Source of the DNA: Pinus tabuliformis
Lineage: Eukaryota; Streptophyta; Pinopsida; Pinales; Pinaceae
Direction: 5' to 3'
Length of the DNA stretch: 64,000 nt
Assembly: GCA_031772625.1 (NCBI GenBank)
Contig: CM062805.1
Coordinates: 516,130,102-516,194,101, forward strand
The translations under genes and the position numbers were made by a program. Below, piece by piece: positions 20,200-29,877 of this stretch (position 1 is the stretch's first letter; every line of letters begins with the position of its first letter). The notes under the pieces are model-generated. The model made no database searches. It had not been told where the DNA came from and worked only from the letters and a program-made list of their open reading frames with translations.

Positions 20200-21357
20200 A
20201 TGCAAACACCTAGTAAGGAACCTGAAAGCTCTAGCATGACTCCTGAAGAAGAGGAAGAAATGCAACATGATATATCAAAATTACAAGACCAAGTGCAACA
20301 ACTGTCCCTTGCACAAAAAGGAACAGAATCTAAGATGGATGGTTTAAAGAAAGATGTAGAAGCTAAGATGGATGGTTTAAAGAAAGGTGTAGAAGCTAAG
20401 ATGGACTGTTTAAAGAAAGGCATAGAAGCTAAGATGATTGACGTGGAAGCTAAGATGGATGATTTGAAGATAGATGTGAAGACAGACATGGACGAATTGA
20501 AGATAAATATGAATAAGTTGCTACAAGAAATGGTCCCTAAGGGTGAAAGGGTACTAAAGGAAACTCATGATGAGAACAAAAGAAATGTTAATCATGATTC
20601 CATAGATGCTAATTTTGGATCGAAGACTCACCATATTCCAAAAATCGATATGAGGAAGTTTGATGTCAAGGATCCTGCCACATGGATATTACAGATGGAG
20701 CAATTCTTCGACCTCAATAATGTGAAAAACACACAAAAGGTACGTATGACAACTTTATATTTGGAACCAAATCAGTTTGTATGGTATCAATGGCTTTGCT
20801 CTCGTAAACCATTTATCACTTGGGCAATTTTTACGGAAGAATTGATAGCACATTATGAGGATACAAAAAGCAACACTTTTTTTAGCCAATTTATAAGTCT
20901 CAAACAAAAGGGTTCAATAATTGAGCACACTGAGGAGTTCCAAAAATTGAACATAAGGGTAAAAGATATTCCAGAGGAGCATATGATTGATGTGTTCATA
21001 GGGTATTTAAAGGATAATATCCAACATGATGTTCACCTTTGGGAACCTGATTCATTAGAGAAGGCATTCAGGTTAGCAAGAAAAATGGAAAGAAAAATTA
21101 TGGCAACCAGGAAGCATACCACTCACAACTATAAAGACGGAAGTGTGGTTGCCCCTAGCCTTCCACAACCTATAAGTTTGACACCACAACAATTGGAAGA
21201 AAAAAGAGCAAAAGGGCTTTGTTACAGTTGTGATAGCAAATACACTAAAGGTCATAAGTGTGCTGAGAATAAATTATTCTACATAGATTGTGAAGAGGAA
21301 GAAGAAAAGGAGCAAGAAAGGTCAAAAGAAGAGGATATCTCTAGGAACAAAGCCTAG
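20200..21357 (+). CDS. Element G gag (capsid / nucleocapsid)
   Basis: 385 residues, uninterrupted, beginning with ATG at 20200 after the leader. Residues 20-110 form a coiled coil built from an 11-residue repeat (AKMDGLKKDVE and variants, four to five copies) encoded by 33-bp tandem repeats. Residues about 150-300 match retrotransposon gag (DPATWILQMEQFF, then the MTTLYLEP and FSQFISLKQKGSI regions). A CX2CX7HXC-like knuckle, CYSCDSKYTKGHKC, lies near 348-361. The C-terminus is Glu/Lys-rich. The frame ends in TAG, while pol continues one frame over, so a one-base change probably split an original gag-pol fusion. Confidence 0.9.
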   Translation: MQTPSKEPESSSMTPEEEEEMQHDISKLQDQVQQLSLAQKGTESKMDGLKKDVEAKMDGLKKGVEAKMDCLKKGIEAKMIDVEAKMDDLKIDVKTDMDELKINMNKLLQEMVPKGERVLKETHDENKRNVNHDSIDANFGSKTHHIPKIDMRKFDVKDPATWILQMEQFFDLNNVKNTQKVRMTTLYLEPNQFVWYQWLCSRKPFITWAIFTEELIAHYEDTKSNTFFSQFISLKQKGSIIEHTEEFQKLNIRVKDIPEEHMIDVFIGYLKDNIQHDVHLWEPDSLEKAFRLARKMERKIMATRKHTTHNYKDGSVVAPSLPQPISLTPQQLEEKRAKGLCYSCDSKYTKGHKCAENKLFYIDCEEEEEKEQERSKEEDISRNKA

Positions 21358-22664
21358 ATGAAGAACAAATAAATCCGACCATATCTTGTAATGCATTGGC
21401 AGGAATTACCACTCCTCAAACCATCAAGATAGAAGGAAAAATCAAGAAGAAAAAGGTAATAGTGTTGATTGATTAAGGAAGCACCCACAATTTTATTCAT
21501 TGTAAGGTAGAAAAAGAATTGAATTGCTTCCTATATCTAGCACGAGAGTGTCAAGTGATGATTGCAAATGGAGGAACAATAAATTGCTCTGGAAAGTGCC
21601 ATAATATCAAGCTATCCATGGGAGAATATGTATTGACTAGCCCAATGCTTTCCATTCCAATGGGAGGTGTTGATGTTGTACTAGGAGTCTAATGGCTACA
21701 ATCCCTGGGTACAATAGCTTTTAATTTTCAAGAACTTTTCATCAAATTTTCTACGTAAGGAAAGGAAGTTGAATTAAGGGGTATTGCAGGGAAACCAGGA
21801 AAGATAATCAGCTCTAATAGTATGACAAAGCTTCTAAAAAAGGAGCAAAGAGGTGTAATTGCACAATTATGCTTGCTAGATGTTTCCACATCGGAATCAT
21901 CTATTTCTCCAGATCTCCAAAAATTCCTGGAAAATCATTCCAAGGTATTTGAGACTCCCAAAGGTCTCCCACCTATGCGTGATCATGATCATGCTATTCA
22001 TCTGATTCTAGGAAGTGTTCCTCTAAACATCAGGCCGTACAGATATCCCTATGTCCAAAAGAGTGAAATTGAACGTATGGTTGCAGAAATGCTAGAGGCT
22101 GGTATAATTCAACCGAGTCAAAGTTCTTTCTCTGCTCCAGTAGTATTGGTGCACAAGAAGGATGGATCATGGCGCATGTGTCCGGATTATAGGGAGCTCA
22201 ACAAGCTCACTATTAAAGATAAATTCCCCATTCCTGTCATTGATGAATTACTGGATGAATTGCATGGATCAATTTACTTCACTAAGTTGGATCTTCGTTC
22301 AGGATATCATCAAATCAGAATGAAGACTGAAGACATTCCGAAAACAGCATTTAGAACTCATGAGGGTCATTATGAATTTTTGGTCATGCCTTTTGGCCTT
22401 ACCAATGCACCTTCAACATTTCAAGGTTTGATGAATTCAATTTTCAAACCATTCCTTAGAAAATTTGTGTTAGTTTTTTTTGATGATATACTAATCTACA
22501 GCAAGTCTTGGAAGGATCATGTTGAACATGTTGACAAGGTGCTACAACTATTGAAGGAGAAACAATTATATGCAAAAAGATCCAAATGTTTCTTTGGAGT
22601 CCAGGTGGTGGAATATTTGGGTCATATTGTATCTCATGAAGGAGTTAAGGTAGACCCTAGTTAA
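21357..22664 (+). pseudogene. Element G protease and reverse transcriptase (broken)
   Basis: The frame opens directly after gag (DEEQINP...). The aspartic protease would process Gag-Pol: its active-site region reads LID-stop-GSTHNF, the stop TAA (21474-21476) falling inside the DSG triad. Further stops lie near 21691 (after VVLGV) and 21757. From 21822 the frame is open for 280 codons as reverse transcriptase: [30 protein letters not shown] (catalytic Asp), [13 protein letters not shown], and [10 protein letters not shown] with both catalytic Asp residues. It stops at 22662-22664 just before the connection domain. Confidence 0.9.
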
Positions 22665-22817
22665 AGCCATTAAGGAATGGAAAATCCCCACATCCATAAA
22701 GCATCTGCGAGGATTTCTCGGGTTGAAAGGGTATTATCGCAAGTTTGTTAAGAATTATGGGAGAATAGGAGCACCTCTAACAACAGTATTGAAGAAAGAT
22801 GGAAGAATGACGAAGAA
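22665..22817 (+). pseudogene. G reverse transcriptase thumb remnant; RNase H deleted
   Basis: After a frameshift the thumb/connection motif is readable (LRGFLGLKGYYRKFVKNYG, 22708-22764). It runs into APLTTVLKKD and then switches directly to the integrase lead. The RNase H domain of about 120 residues that should sit here is missing, so an internal deletion near 22805-22817 removed it. Confidence 0.85.
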
Positions 22818-24200
22818 GTGTGGGCACTTATTCGAAAGTTACAACAAGATTCCAGTACGTTTGGTACATTTAGCTGGAAAAATGATTCGTTATGGTACAA
22901 AGATTGCTTATACCTTTGTAAGAATTCCCAGCTAAAACAAAAGATTCTTATGGAATTGCACACTTCTCCCTTAGGAGGGCACTCAGGATTTTTAAAAACT
23001 TACCACAGGGTTAAGAAGGATTTTTTTTGGGATGGCCTTAAATCAGATATTCAAAAGTTTGTGGCTGAATGTTTGGTTTTCCAACAAAATAAAGTTGAAA
23101 CAATTAAGACACCGGGTCTATTACAACCTTTATCCATTCCAAGCCAACATTGGGAGGAGGTTTCAATGGATTTTATCACAGGTTTACCCAAGTCTAAGGG
23201 AAAGAGTGTCATCATGGTGGTAGTTGACAGACTTACCAAGTATGCACACTTTTGTGCATTATCACATCCATTTAAAGCCAGTACATTTTCTACTGCATTT
23301 ATGGAAACAATTCAAAAGCTACATGGAAACCCAAAGATTATTGTAAGTGACAGAGATCCCATTTTCACTGGAAATTTTTGGACAGAATTATTTTCTTGTC
23401 TTGGTACTCAGTTAGCTCATAGCTCATCTTATCATCCTCAATCTGATGGGCAAACTGAGATAGTAAACAAATGTTTGGAAGGATATCTTCGTTGCTTTGT
23501 ATCTGATAAACAGACACAATGGGTCAAATGGTTGCCTCTGGCTGAATGGTGGTATAACACTTCCTTCCATACAACAACAAAAATGACCCCATTTATGGCA
23601 CTTTATGGGTATCAACCACCATCCATCACATCATATTTAAGAGAAAATTCTAAGGTTCAGGCAGTGGAACATCACATCGAACATCAACAACAAGTCCTCC
23701 AACTCTTAAAGGATAACCTCGTGTTGGCACAGAATAGAATGAAACAACAAGAAGATCAACATTGCAGTGAAATAAGTTTTGATGTAGGTGATTGGGTATT
23801 CGTACGGCTACAACCATATAAGAAAATGTCCCTCAAGCAAGCTAAGAAGGATAATAAATTATCACCAAAGTATTATGGTCCGTACAAGGTGTTGCAAAAG
23901 ATTGGTACTATGGCATACAAATTGGAGCTTCTTGCAGCTTCTCGATTGCACCTAGTTTTCCATGTTTCATGTTTAAAGAAGGTTATAGGCGACAAGCTCC
24001 CAGTTCAAACAATATTGCCAGAACTTGATGAGGAAGGAAAAATTATATTGGAACCGAAAGGAGTCACAAAAACAAGAACTCGATAGCTACGAAATCGTTC
24101 AATTTCAGAGTATCTTATCAAGTGGAAGAACTTATCCGCTGAAGATTCCACATGGGAGGATGAGAATTTTATGCAGAAGTATCCAGAACTACTCAACTGT
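22818..24200 (+). pseudogene. Element G integrase with C-terminal chromodomain
   Basis: Open for 422 codons to a TAG at 24084-24086, then continuing in the same frame to 24200. The N-terminal zinc motif (ELHTSPLGGHSG, AECLVFQ) has lost its last Cys. The core has all three acidic residues: MDFITGLP, SDRDPIFTGNFW and SDGQTEIVNKCLE. A GPYKVLQKIG motif and FHVSCLKK follow. After the TAG a chromodomain is readable (EYLIKWKNLSAEDSTWEDE), the feature that defines chromoviruses and guides insertion to methylated-histone chromatin. The TAG separates integrase from the chromodomain, so this copy would make an untargeted integrase at best. Confidence 0.9.
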
Positions 24201-24218
24201 TGAGGGCAACACTTTTTT

Positions 24219-24232
24219 GAAGGAGAGGGGCA
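24219..24232 (+). other. Polypurine tract of G
   Basis: AAGGAGAGGGGCA directly before the 3' LTR; the plus-strand primer of reverse transcription. Confidence 0.85.
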
Positions 24233-24566
24233 TGTTGGGTCCCTATAATACTAGTGATTACCCCATTACTATTGTAGTTATACCCCTTATTAATATTGTT
24301 GTGCCCCTATTTCCCCCATATTGTTATTACTGTGCCCCATAGAATCCCTCTATTGTTATTTTTGTGGCTTTATATTATTATTGTTAGGTCGACTGGATTA
24401 TATTGTGACTCCTTAGACTCCTATATATAGAAAGGAGGTTTTGTCATTTGAATCATCCAAGAATTGTTCATTTATGTAATGTAAAGGAGGTTGCCCCCTC
24501 GAAGAGGCTGGATTCTAAGGCGTTGATCTATTCTTTTCTATCTTTTCTTGAGCTAGTTTCATAACA
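24233..24566 (+). repeat. 3' LTR of G (334 bp, complete)
   Basis: Begins TGTTGGGTCC and ends TTTCATAACA. It is the reference copy for 19265-19494 and 63494-63826. The short plus frame 24025-24342 runs into it and is not a gene. Confidence 0.93.
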
Positions 24567-24793
24567 TAATACGTTCTATGTGTCTTGAGGCTCTAGACAC
24601 CTTAGCAAGACACCATTATGGTGCTTTTTGAAAAGAACTATGTGAACAAGTTGATAAGATAGAGCTTTAAGGAAAATTTCCCTCTTTTGTTTATTCGATA
24701 AATGTGTGGGAAAGGTGGAATTATCTAAGTATTGTTGTATATATGAATACCATGACACTATTGAGCTTGTTGGAGGGGCTTGTTTGATGTTAT
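24567..24793 (-). pseudogene. Element O integrase N-terminus and lead-in
   Basis: The minus strand encodes the linker after RNase H (SSIVSWYSYIQQYLDNSTFP) and the segment that precedes the integrase zinc finger (VLFKKHHNGVLLRCLEPQ). It is bounded by A on one side (GTTAT at 24789-24793) and by G on the other. The downstream part resumes at 19264 with RYFHDELTGG. Confidence 0.85.
24789..24793. repeat. Target site duplication of element A, left copy
   Basis: GTTAT, matching 51144-51148 after A's 3' LTR. Confidence 0.88.
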
Positions 24794-26561
24794 TGATCTG
24801 GTGATCAAATTTTGGCTCAAAAATAAAAGTGCCCAAAAAGTTTCGAAACTAGTGTGAAGTCGGTGTGTTTCTCATTCTAAATCCAATGACATTTGTTTCA
24901 CCTCAATCCGACATCGTATGCTCAAGTTATCGTGTTCTGATCATTTGGCACAATAGCTAAAAAATGAGCAGGGTTGTTGACTGGGCTACTGTACTGCTGA
25001 CATCATCAGTTAACTGGGTAGGTATGAGCCAATGAGAGCATGCCAAGTGGAAGCCTCATATTGGTTGAACTGGTTTGTTTTTACTAGGTCGTTTTGTGTG
25101 TGGTGGACCAATTAGGGTGTACCATGTGGCCCAATCAGACACCGCCACGTGGCACCCCACGATTGGCCAAAACTATGGTAGGGGTCGGATAGCCTGGGAA
25201 GGGCTTGAACCCCTAACCTTAGGTATACAATTGCCATGCTCTACCAATTCTCCTATGCATTGTATCTTAACCATATAAGGTCCTTGGGCCTATTTAAGTT
25301 TTACAAAGCACATATATTGGAGGAGGGGCATGGCTGTCAGCCTCGAACCTCGGTCATCGCAAATAATTTAACCTTGGTGTAAAAAGGTTGGGGCTCGGGG
25401 ACCAGCCCCGACCCCTAGTCACTATATCCCCCATACGACCACCGGATAACCAGAACAGGTGCCAACAGAGAGGGGGCTTACCACTAGCCCTAGACTCTGG
25501 TCATGGGAGATCACAGGATGTGGCAAAGAGATAATCAGTGGGGAGATGTATAAGGGGGTCAACCCCAAGCCATATGGCCTTACACAGGACCATGGCGAAC
25601 CGCGATGGGAGCTTCAGCGGTAAGGTTGGATCGTTGGCCCGAACCTCAGCCCTATGGTCGCCAACATGACCATGACCTAGAAGAAATGGAACCTAGGCCG
25701 GCGGGGGCAAGTAGTTAGCCGTAACCCTCAGGCTATGGCACTCATATGGCTATATTATTCTGCATAAGGGTGATTGGGCAATTTAATTATCGAAAAAATT
25801 GCACCTTCGATGGGCGAATTTGTCACTTATGCAGTGGAAAACAGGGTGAATCTATAGGACAGTTAGACTATTAGTTCGATTTGTAGGATGGATAATATAG
25901 AAACTAAGGGAGAGCTTGTGGAAGCCATACCTGGGAGATTTTTTTTCCTTTTAGAGCTCAAGAAGAGTCTACATAGGGGTTTTTGGACATTCTGGATCGA
26001 ATGATGACCTCTATTTTCTGATTAGAGCACATCTGAAGGGACTATTTTCAGGTTCAAATCCATAGATGTATGGATCAATCAACGTTTTGAAGCAGTTCTT
26101 GAAGGTGTTTGAGAATGGAGAAGGACTTGTAGGCGTTTTCTAACCTTCATAAGTTTACTGTAGCAGCTATTACTTGTATGGTTCAACTCATTTATTCTTT
26201 TCTCACTATGTTTTGTTGAGGAAATCTTTCTTTTTTATTTCAAGGTGGAATTGAAGTGCTTGTATACTCATTATGCTCATTTTCAGATGGAGTACAGGGT
26301 CTTTGTAGGAGACACCTTGTGTTGTTGATGGTTTCATGACTGAATGTAGGTTGTCATGATGTTTATAGTGAGAGTTATTTATAGGAGAACATTTCCTTGA
26401 AAGGGAAACTCGCCACTTGTTTTATAAACAAACTTTATGTACTCTTTTGCACTGAATATATGGAGTGGTCTAGCTATGTTGGCAGAACCCATTTTTCCTT
26501 GCAAAGAATCAGGAGAACGATCTTTTTTAGGAAGGAGAACCTCTCCTCCAATTACAGATCA
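24794..26561 (+). repeat. 5' LTR of A (1768 bp)
   Basis: Starts TGATCTGGTGATCAAA and ends ATTACAGATCA. It is collinear with 28588-29877 plus 50486-51143. It includes a direction-reversed tRNA-like stretch near 25200 and lacks about 165 bp present in the other copy. Confidence 0.88.
25187..25255 (-). other. tRNA-like relic (pol III A- and B-box) inside A's 5' LTR
   Basis: On the minus strand, TGGTAGAGCATGG (25234-25246) resembles an A box, and GGTTCAAGCCC (25201-25211) a B box, about 33 bp apart as in a tRNA. The anticodon stem is poorly paired. It is probably a relic or a SINE-derived piece carried by the LTR rather than a functional tRNA gene. Confidence 0.45.
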
Positions 26562-26564
26562 AAT

Positions 26565-26575
26565 TGGTATCAAAG
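26565..26575 (+). other. Primer binding site of A (initiator tRNA-Met)
   Basis: TGGTATCAAAG three bases after the LTR, one mismatch from the standard TGGTATCAGAG. Confidence 0.75.
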
Positions 26576-26630
26576 AAAGGCTTGACCAAGTTACAAGAAT
26601 GGGCAAGAAGAGTTTCCAAGAGCTAGAGAG

Positions 26631-27632
26631 ATGAATTTGTCTCTTCAAATGGAGAATACAAAATTTAGAAGAATGCTAGAAATTATTGAAGAGGAGAAGA
26701 GGCATATGCACCTTCTTTTGCAACATGTGCTTGAGGAACAAGTTGCTGAAATTTTCACTACCATGACAGTAAAAGAAACCTCCAAAGTGAAGCCAATATG
26801 TGAGCATGGTTCCAACAAAGGTTATGAACTGTACGAGGAAAATTATGCATGTGCATTCTATAAACATCTCATAGATTCTCATCATATGACGGTTGGTAAG
26901 AGTGGGTGGCTAGAGTCATCTACAAAGTTCTCATCATCATCTAAAGCAGAAAAGGTGGATGGCAAGTTCAAGGAGGTAATAAGCATTTCAAGTTCAAATC
27001 ATTTTATTTATCTTCATTACAAATATTTTGCGACATTAGAACAACATACCAAAGGCATTGGTATGAAGCTGCTATATAAAATGAGTTATGAAGGAGGAGG
27101 CCTTGGCACCAATGGCCAATGGATCACCAATCCAATCATGGTACATGAGAGACCAAAATATCAAATATTGGGATATGGTCAAAGAGAGTTTGTAGAATGC
27201 TCTAAACGGTTTGAGGCAAATCAGTCATTAGAGGAGTATATGTAACACAAAGATGGTGGTGACAATGTTCATTTATCTCCTAGGAGAGATGAATACTTTA
27301 AAGGACCTTGCATGCCATCATCCACTCCACATCGTCAAAGCTGCATCCTAATGGACAGGTTTAAATTTCATGGGTGTTTTCCAAATGATGGTAATTTTGA
27401 CTATTTGTGGAACATGTATCTTTGCACTTTCTATGATGTAGTTGACAATTTTGTGGATGTTTGTGAGAAACACATGGTAATGGTCAAAATAATGGATCAT
27501 ATTCTTGGCATCAAGCATGATGAATCTCCTTCACATTTCAGGACTTCCTTATCAGCAAGCAAAAGAAATACTTTTGTACCCATTACAAGATGCATGGGCA
27601 TTGGAATGAACAATGTTGGAAATTACATCTAG
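26631..27632 (+). pseudogene. Element A internal ORF with G-patch-like domain
   Basis: A single frame of 333 codons broken once by TAA at 27243-27245, giving pieces of 204 and, from the next Met, 106 residues. The start is a weakly coiled N-terminus ([20 protein letters not shown]). Residues about 140-186 match a G-patch: [20 protein letters not shown] followed by [20 protein letters not shown], with the spaced glycines and aromatic residue of that RNA-binding or helicase-activating motif. Nothing after the stop is recognised. G-patches occur in host RNA-processing proteins and in some plant gypsy polyproteins and retroviral proteases, so this may be a captured host piece or a leftover of a longer gag-pro. 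Confidence 0.65.
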
Positions 27633-28576
27633 ATCTTCGTTCCTGAAGAATGGAAAAGATATTATGCACATCAATGCAAGGAAAGAAAGAGGTGTCAAAG
27701 AGGACTTGCAATGTTCCTAAAGCAACCTTCAAAGCAAAGTTGATGCAAAAAGAGAACCCATAATCCTAGGAGAGGCAAATATTGGGTAGACTATTTATAT
27801 AGTTTGTTTTTTCTTTGTAAATTGTAAAAGCTTGTTGTTGTTTACCTATTTTGGGTACTTTTGTAAAGTGGACAAGAATAATCACTATGAACAACAATTA
27901 TGTGTTTTTCATTGACATGTTATGTAGTTGGCTTGTTTATAAGTCCAAATGTTTGATGACTTTTGGAATCTACAATGTTTGTCATCCAAGTTTGTTATGT
28001 ACTCACCAATGCAAGTGTTCAAGATGAAACTCGTTGTGAATAGACTCTTTGTTTAAGATTGTACAAGATGACTATGTTTTTGTAGGCAAAGCCAATGGTG
28101 TCAATGAAAATTTTCAGTAGTGTACTTTTGTATACAAGCTCAATTTGAGGATAGTAAAGTAAGTTTGAATCAATGCATGATAGGCATTGTATTTCTTTTG
28201 ATTTCCAAGTCTATGAAAAGTCAAGCTTGTATTCAACAAAGGAACTTCAAGATGAAGAAATTTGAGTTGTGAAAAGATGGGTTTAAAGGGAATGTTCGGA
28301 TTCTACTCAACAATGTTTTTGTTCCTGCATCAGTGATAAGAATTTTGGATGGATTCTTAACAGGAGAATAGGTCTTTATGAAGAAGATAGGTGAAGTTCC
28401 TTGATTGGAGCTTGAAGGGCACCAATTAAACACATAGGATTATGGATTGAGTTTTTAGCTAATTTTGAGTTTCAGTTAAAAACATAGGATTATGGATTGA
28501 GTTTTTGGCTAATTTTGAGTTTCGTCCTCATTTTACTTACTAGGAGAAGTAAAATTTTGGAGCCCAAAAGTTTCTA
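27633..28576 (+). other. Non-coding 3' internal region of A
   Basis: No ORF of note. It contains a 50-bp tandem duplication (28431-28480 and 28481 to about 28527, sharing ACATAGGATTATGGATTGAG). Confidence 0.6.
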
Positions 28577-28587
28577 GTGGGGAGGTA
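28577..28587 (+). other. Polypurine tract of A
   Basis: GTGGGGAGGTA immediately before the right LTR. Confidence 0.75.
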
Positions 28588-29877
28588 TGATCCAGTGATC
28601 AAATTTTAGCTTAAAAATTAAAGTGCCCAAAAAGTTTTGAAACTGCCATCAAGTCAAAGTGTTCACTGTTCTGTATCTAACACCATTCTTTTGAACTCAA
28701 TCCGACATCGTATCCTCAAGTTATCGTGTTCATATCGTTTGGCCCAACAACTAAAAAATGAGTAGGGTTGTTGATTGGGTGGCTAATTAGGCTACTGTAC
28801 TACTAACATCATCAGGTTGATTGGGAAGGTATGAGCCAATAGAGCATGCCAAGTGGTAGAGTTGTATTGGTTGAATTAGTTCATTTTGATTGGGTTGCTT
28901 TGTGTGTGGTGGACCAATTAGGGTGTACCATGCGCCCAACAAAACGCCGCCATGTGGCACCCCATGGTTGGCCGAAATTATGGTAGGGGTAGGATAGCCT
29001 AGGTAGGGCTCAAACCCCTGACCTATGGTCTACTAACGCCGCACTCTACTAGTACTCCTATGCATTAGTTCTTAACCATATAAGGGCCTCAGACCTATTT
29101 AAGTTTTACAAAGCGCATATATGGGAGGAGGGGTCGGGTTTTCAGTCCCCCACCCCTGGTCACCGCAACACATATAAACTTGGTACAAAAGGGTTGGGAC
29201 CCAGGGACCAACCCTGACCCCTAGTCACCATGTCCCCCACACGACAGTTGGCTAACCAGAATGAGTGCCAGCAGAGAGGGGGCTTGCTGCTAGCCCTAGA
29301 ATCTGGTCACATGAGCTCACATAACCATGGCAAAGCGATCATTGACGGGGAGCTATATAAAAGTGCTAGCCCCATGCCATATGGCCTTACATAGAATCAC
29401 AACGCACCACGATGGGAGATTCATCGGTAAGGGCGGGCTGTTGGCCTGACACTCGGCCCTATGGGCACCAAAAAGAACACGACTCAGAAGAAATGGCACC
29501 TAGGCTAGCGGGAGCAGGTAGTTAGCCTTGGCCCTTGGGCCTATGGTGCCCATCTGGCCAGATTATTCCGCATAAGGGTTATTGGAAAAATTTATTATCC
29601 AACAAATTACATCTTCGGCGGGCGAATTTGTCGCCTCTGCAACAAAAAACAGGATGAATCTGTAGGAAAATTAGATTGTTAGTCCAATTTGTAGGATGGA
29701 TAGCAAAGAAACTAAGGGAGAGCTTGTGGAAGCCATACCTAGGAGAGTTTTTGGCCTTCTGGAGCTCAAGAAGAGTCTACATAGGGATTTTTGGACATTT
29801 TGGATCTAATGGTGACCTATTTTTGTTGAATAGAGCACATTTGAAGATAATTTTTGTAGGTTCAAGTCCATGGATGT
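28588..29877 (+). repeat. 3' LTR of A, first part
   Basis: Starts TGATCCAGTGATCAAA and is collinear with 24794 onward. It is cut at 29877 by B and resumes at 50486. It carries the same tRNA-like relic on minus at about 28993-29062 (B box at 29006-29016). Confidence 0.88.
29873..29877. repeat. Target site duplication of element B, left copy
   Basis: GATGT, matching 50481-50485. Confidence 0.9.

Larger units (their letters stand above)
19265..24566 (+). mobile_element. Element G: chromodomain Ty3/gypsy (chromovirus), defective
   Basis: A plus-strand gypsy element of 5.3 kb inserted in O's integrase. It has a truncated 5' LTR (19265-19494), an initiator tRNA-Met primer site, gag (20200-21357), protease and reverse transcriptase (21357-22664), a missing RNase H, integrase with a C-terminal chromodomain (22818-24200), a polypurine tract and a full 3' LTR (24233-24566). 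Another copy of the family starts at 63494. The LTRs differ at about five positions plus a 10-bp indel over 230 bp, a fairly recent insertion by eye. The 5' LTR lacks its first 94 bp and the left target duplication is mostly gone. The right flank TAATA (24567-24571) is the probable target sequence. Confidence 0.92.

Noticed and set aside
25187-25255. Functional tRNA gene
   Set aside because: A and B boxes are visible but the anticodon stem does not pair and the second copy at 29000 has diverged; kept only as a relic.
28431-28527. CRISPR-like array or satellite
   Set aside because: Only two 50-bp copies in direct contact without spacers; a simple tandem duplication in A.
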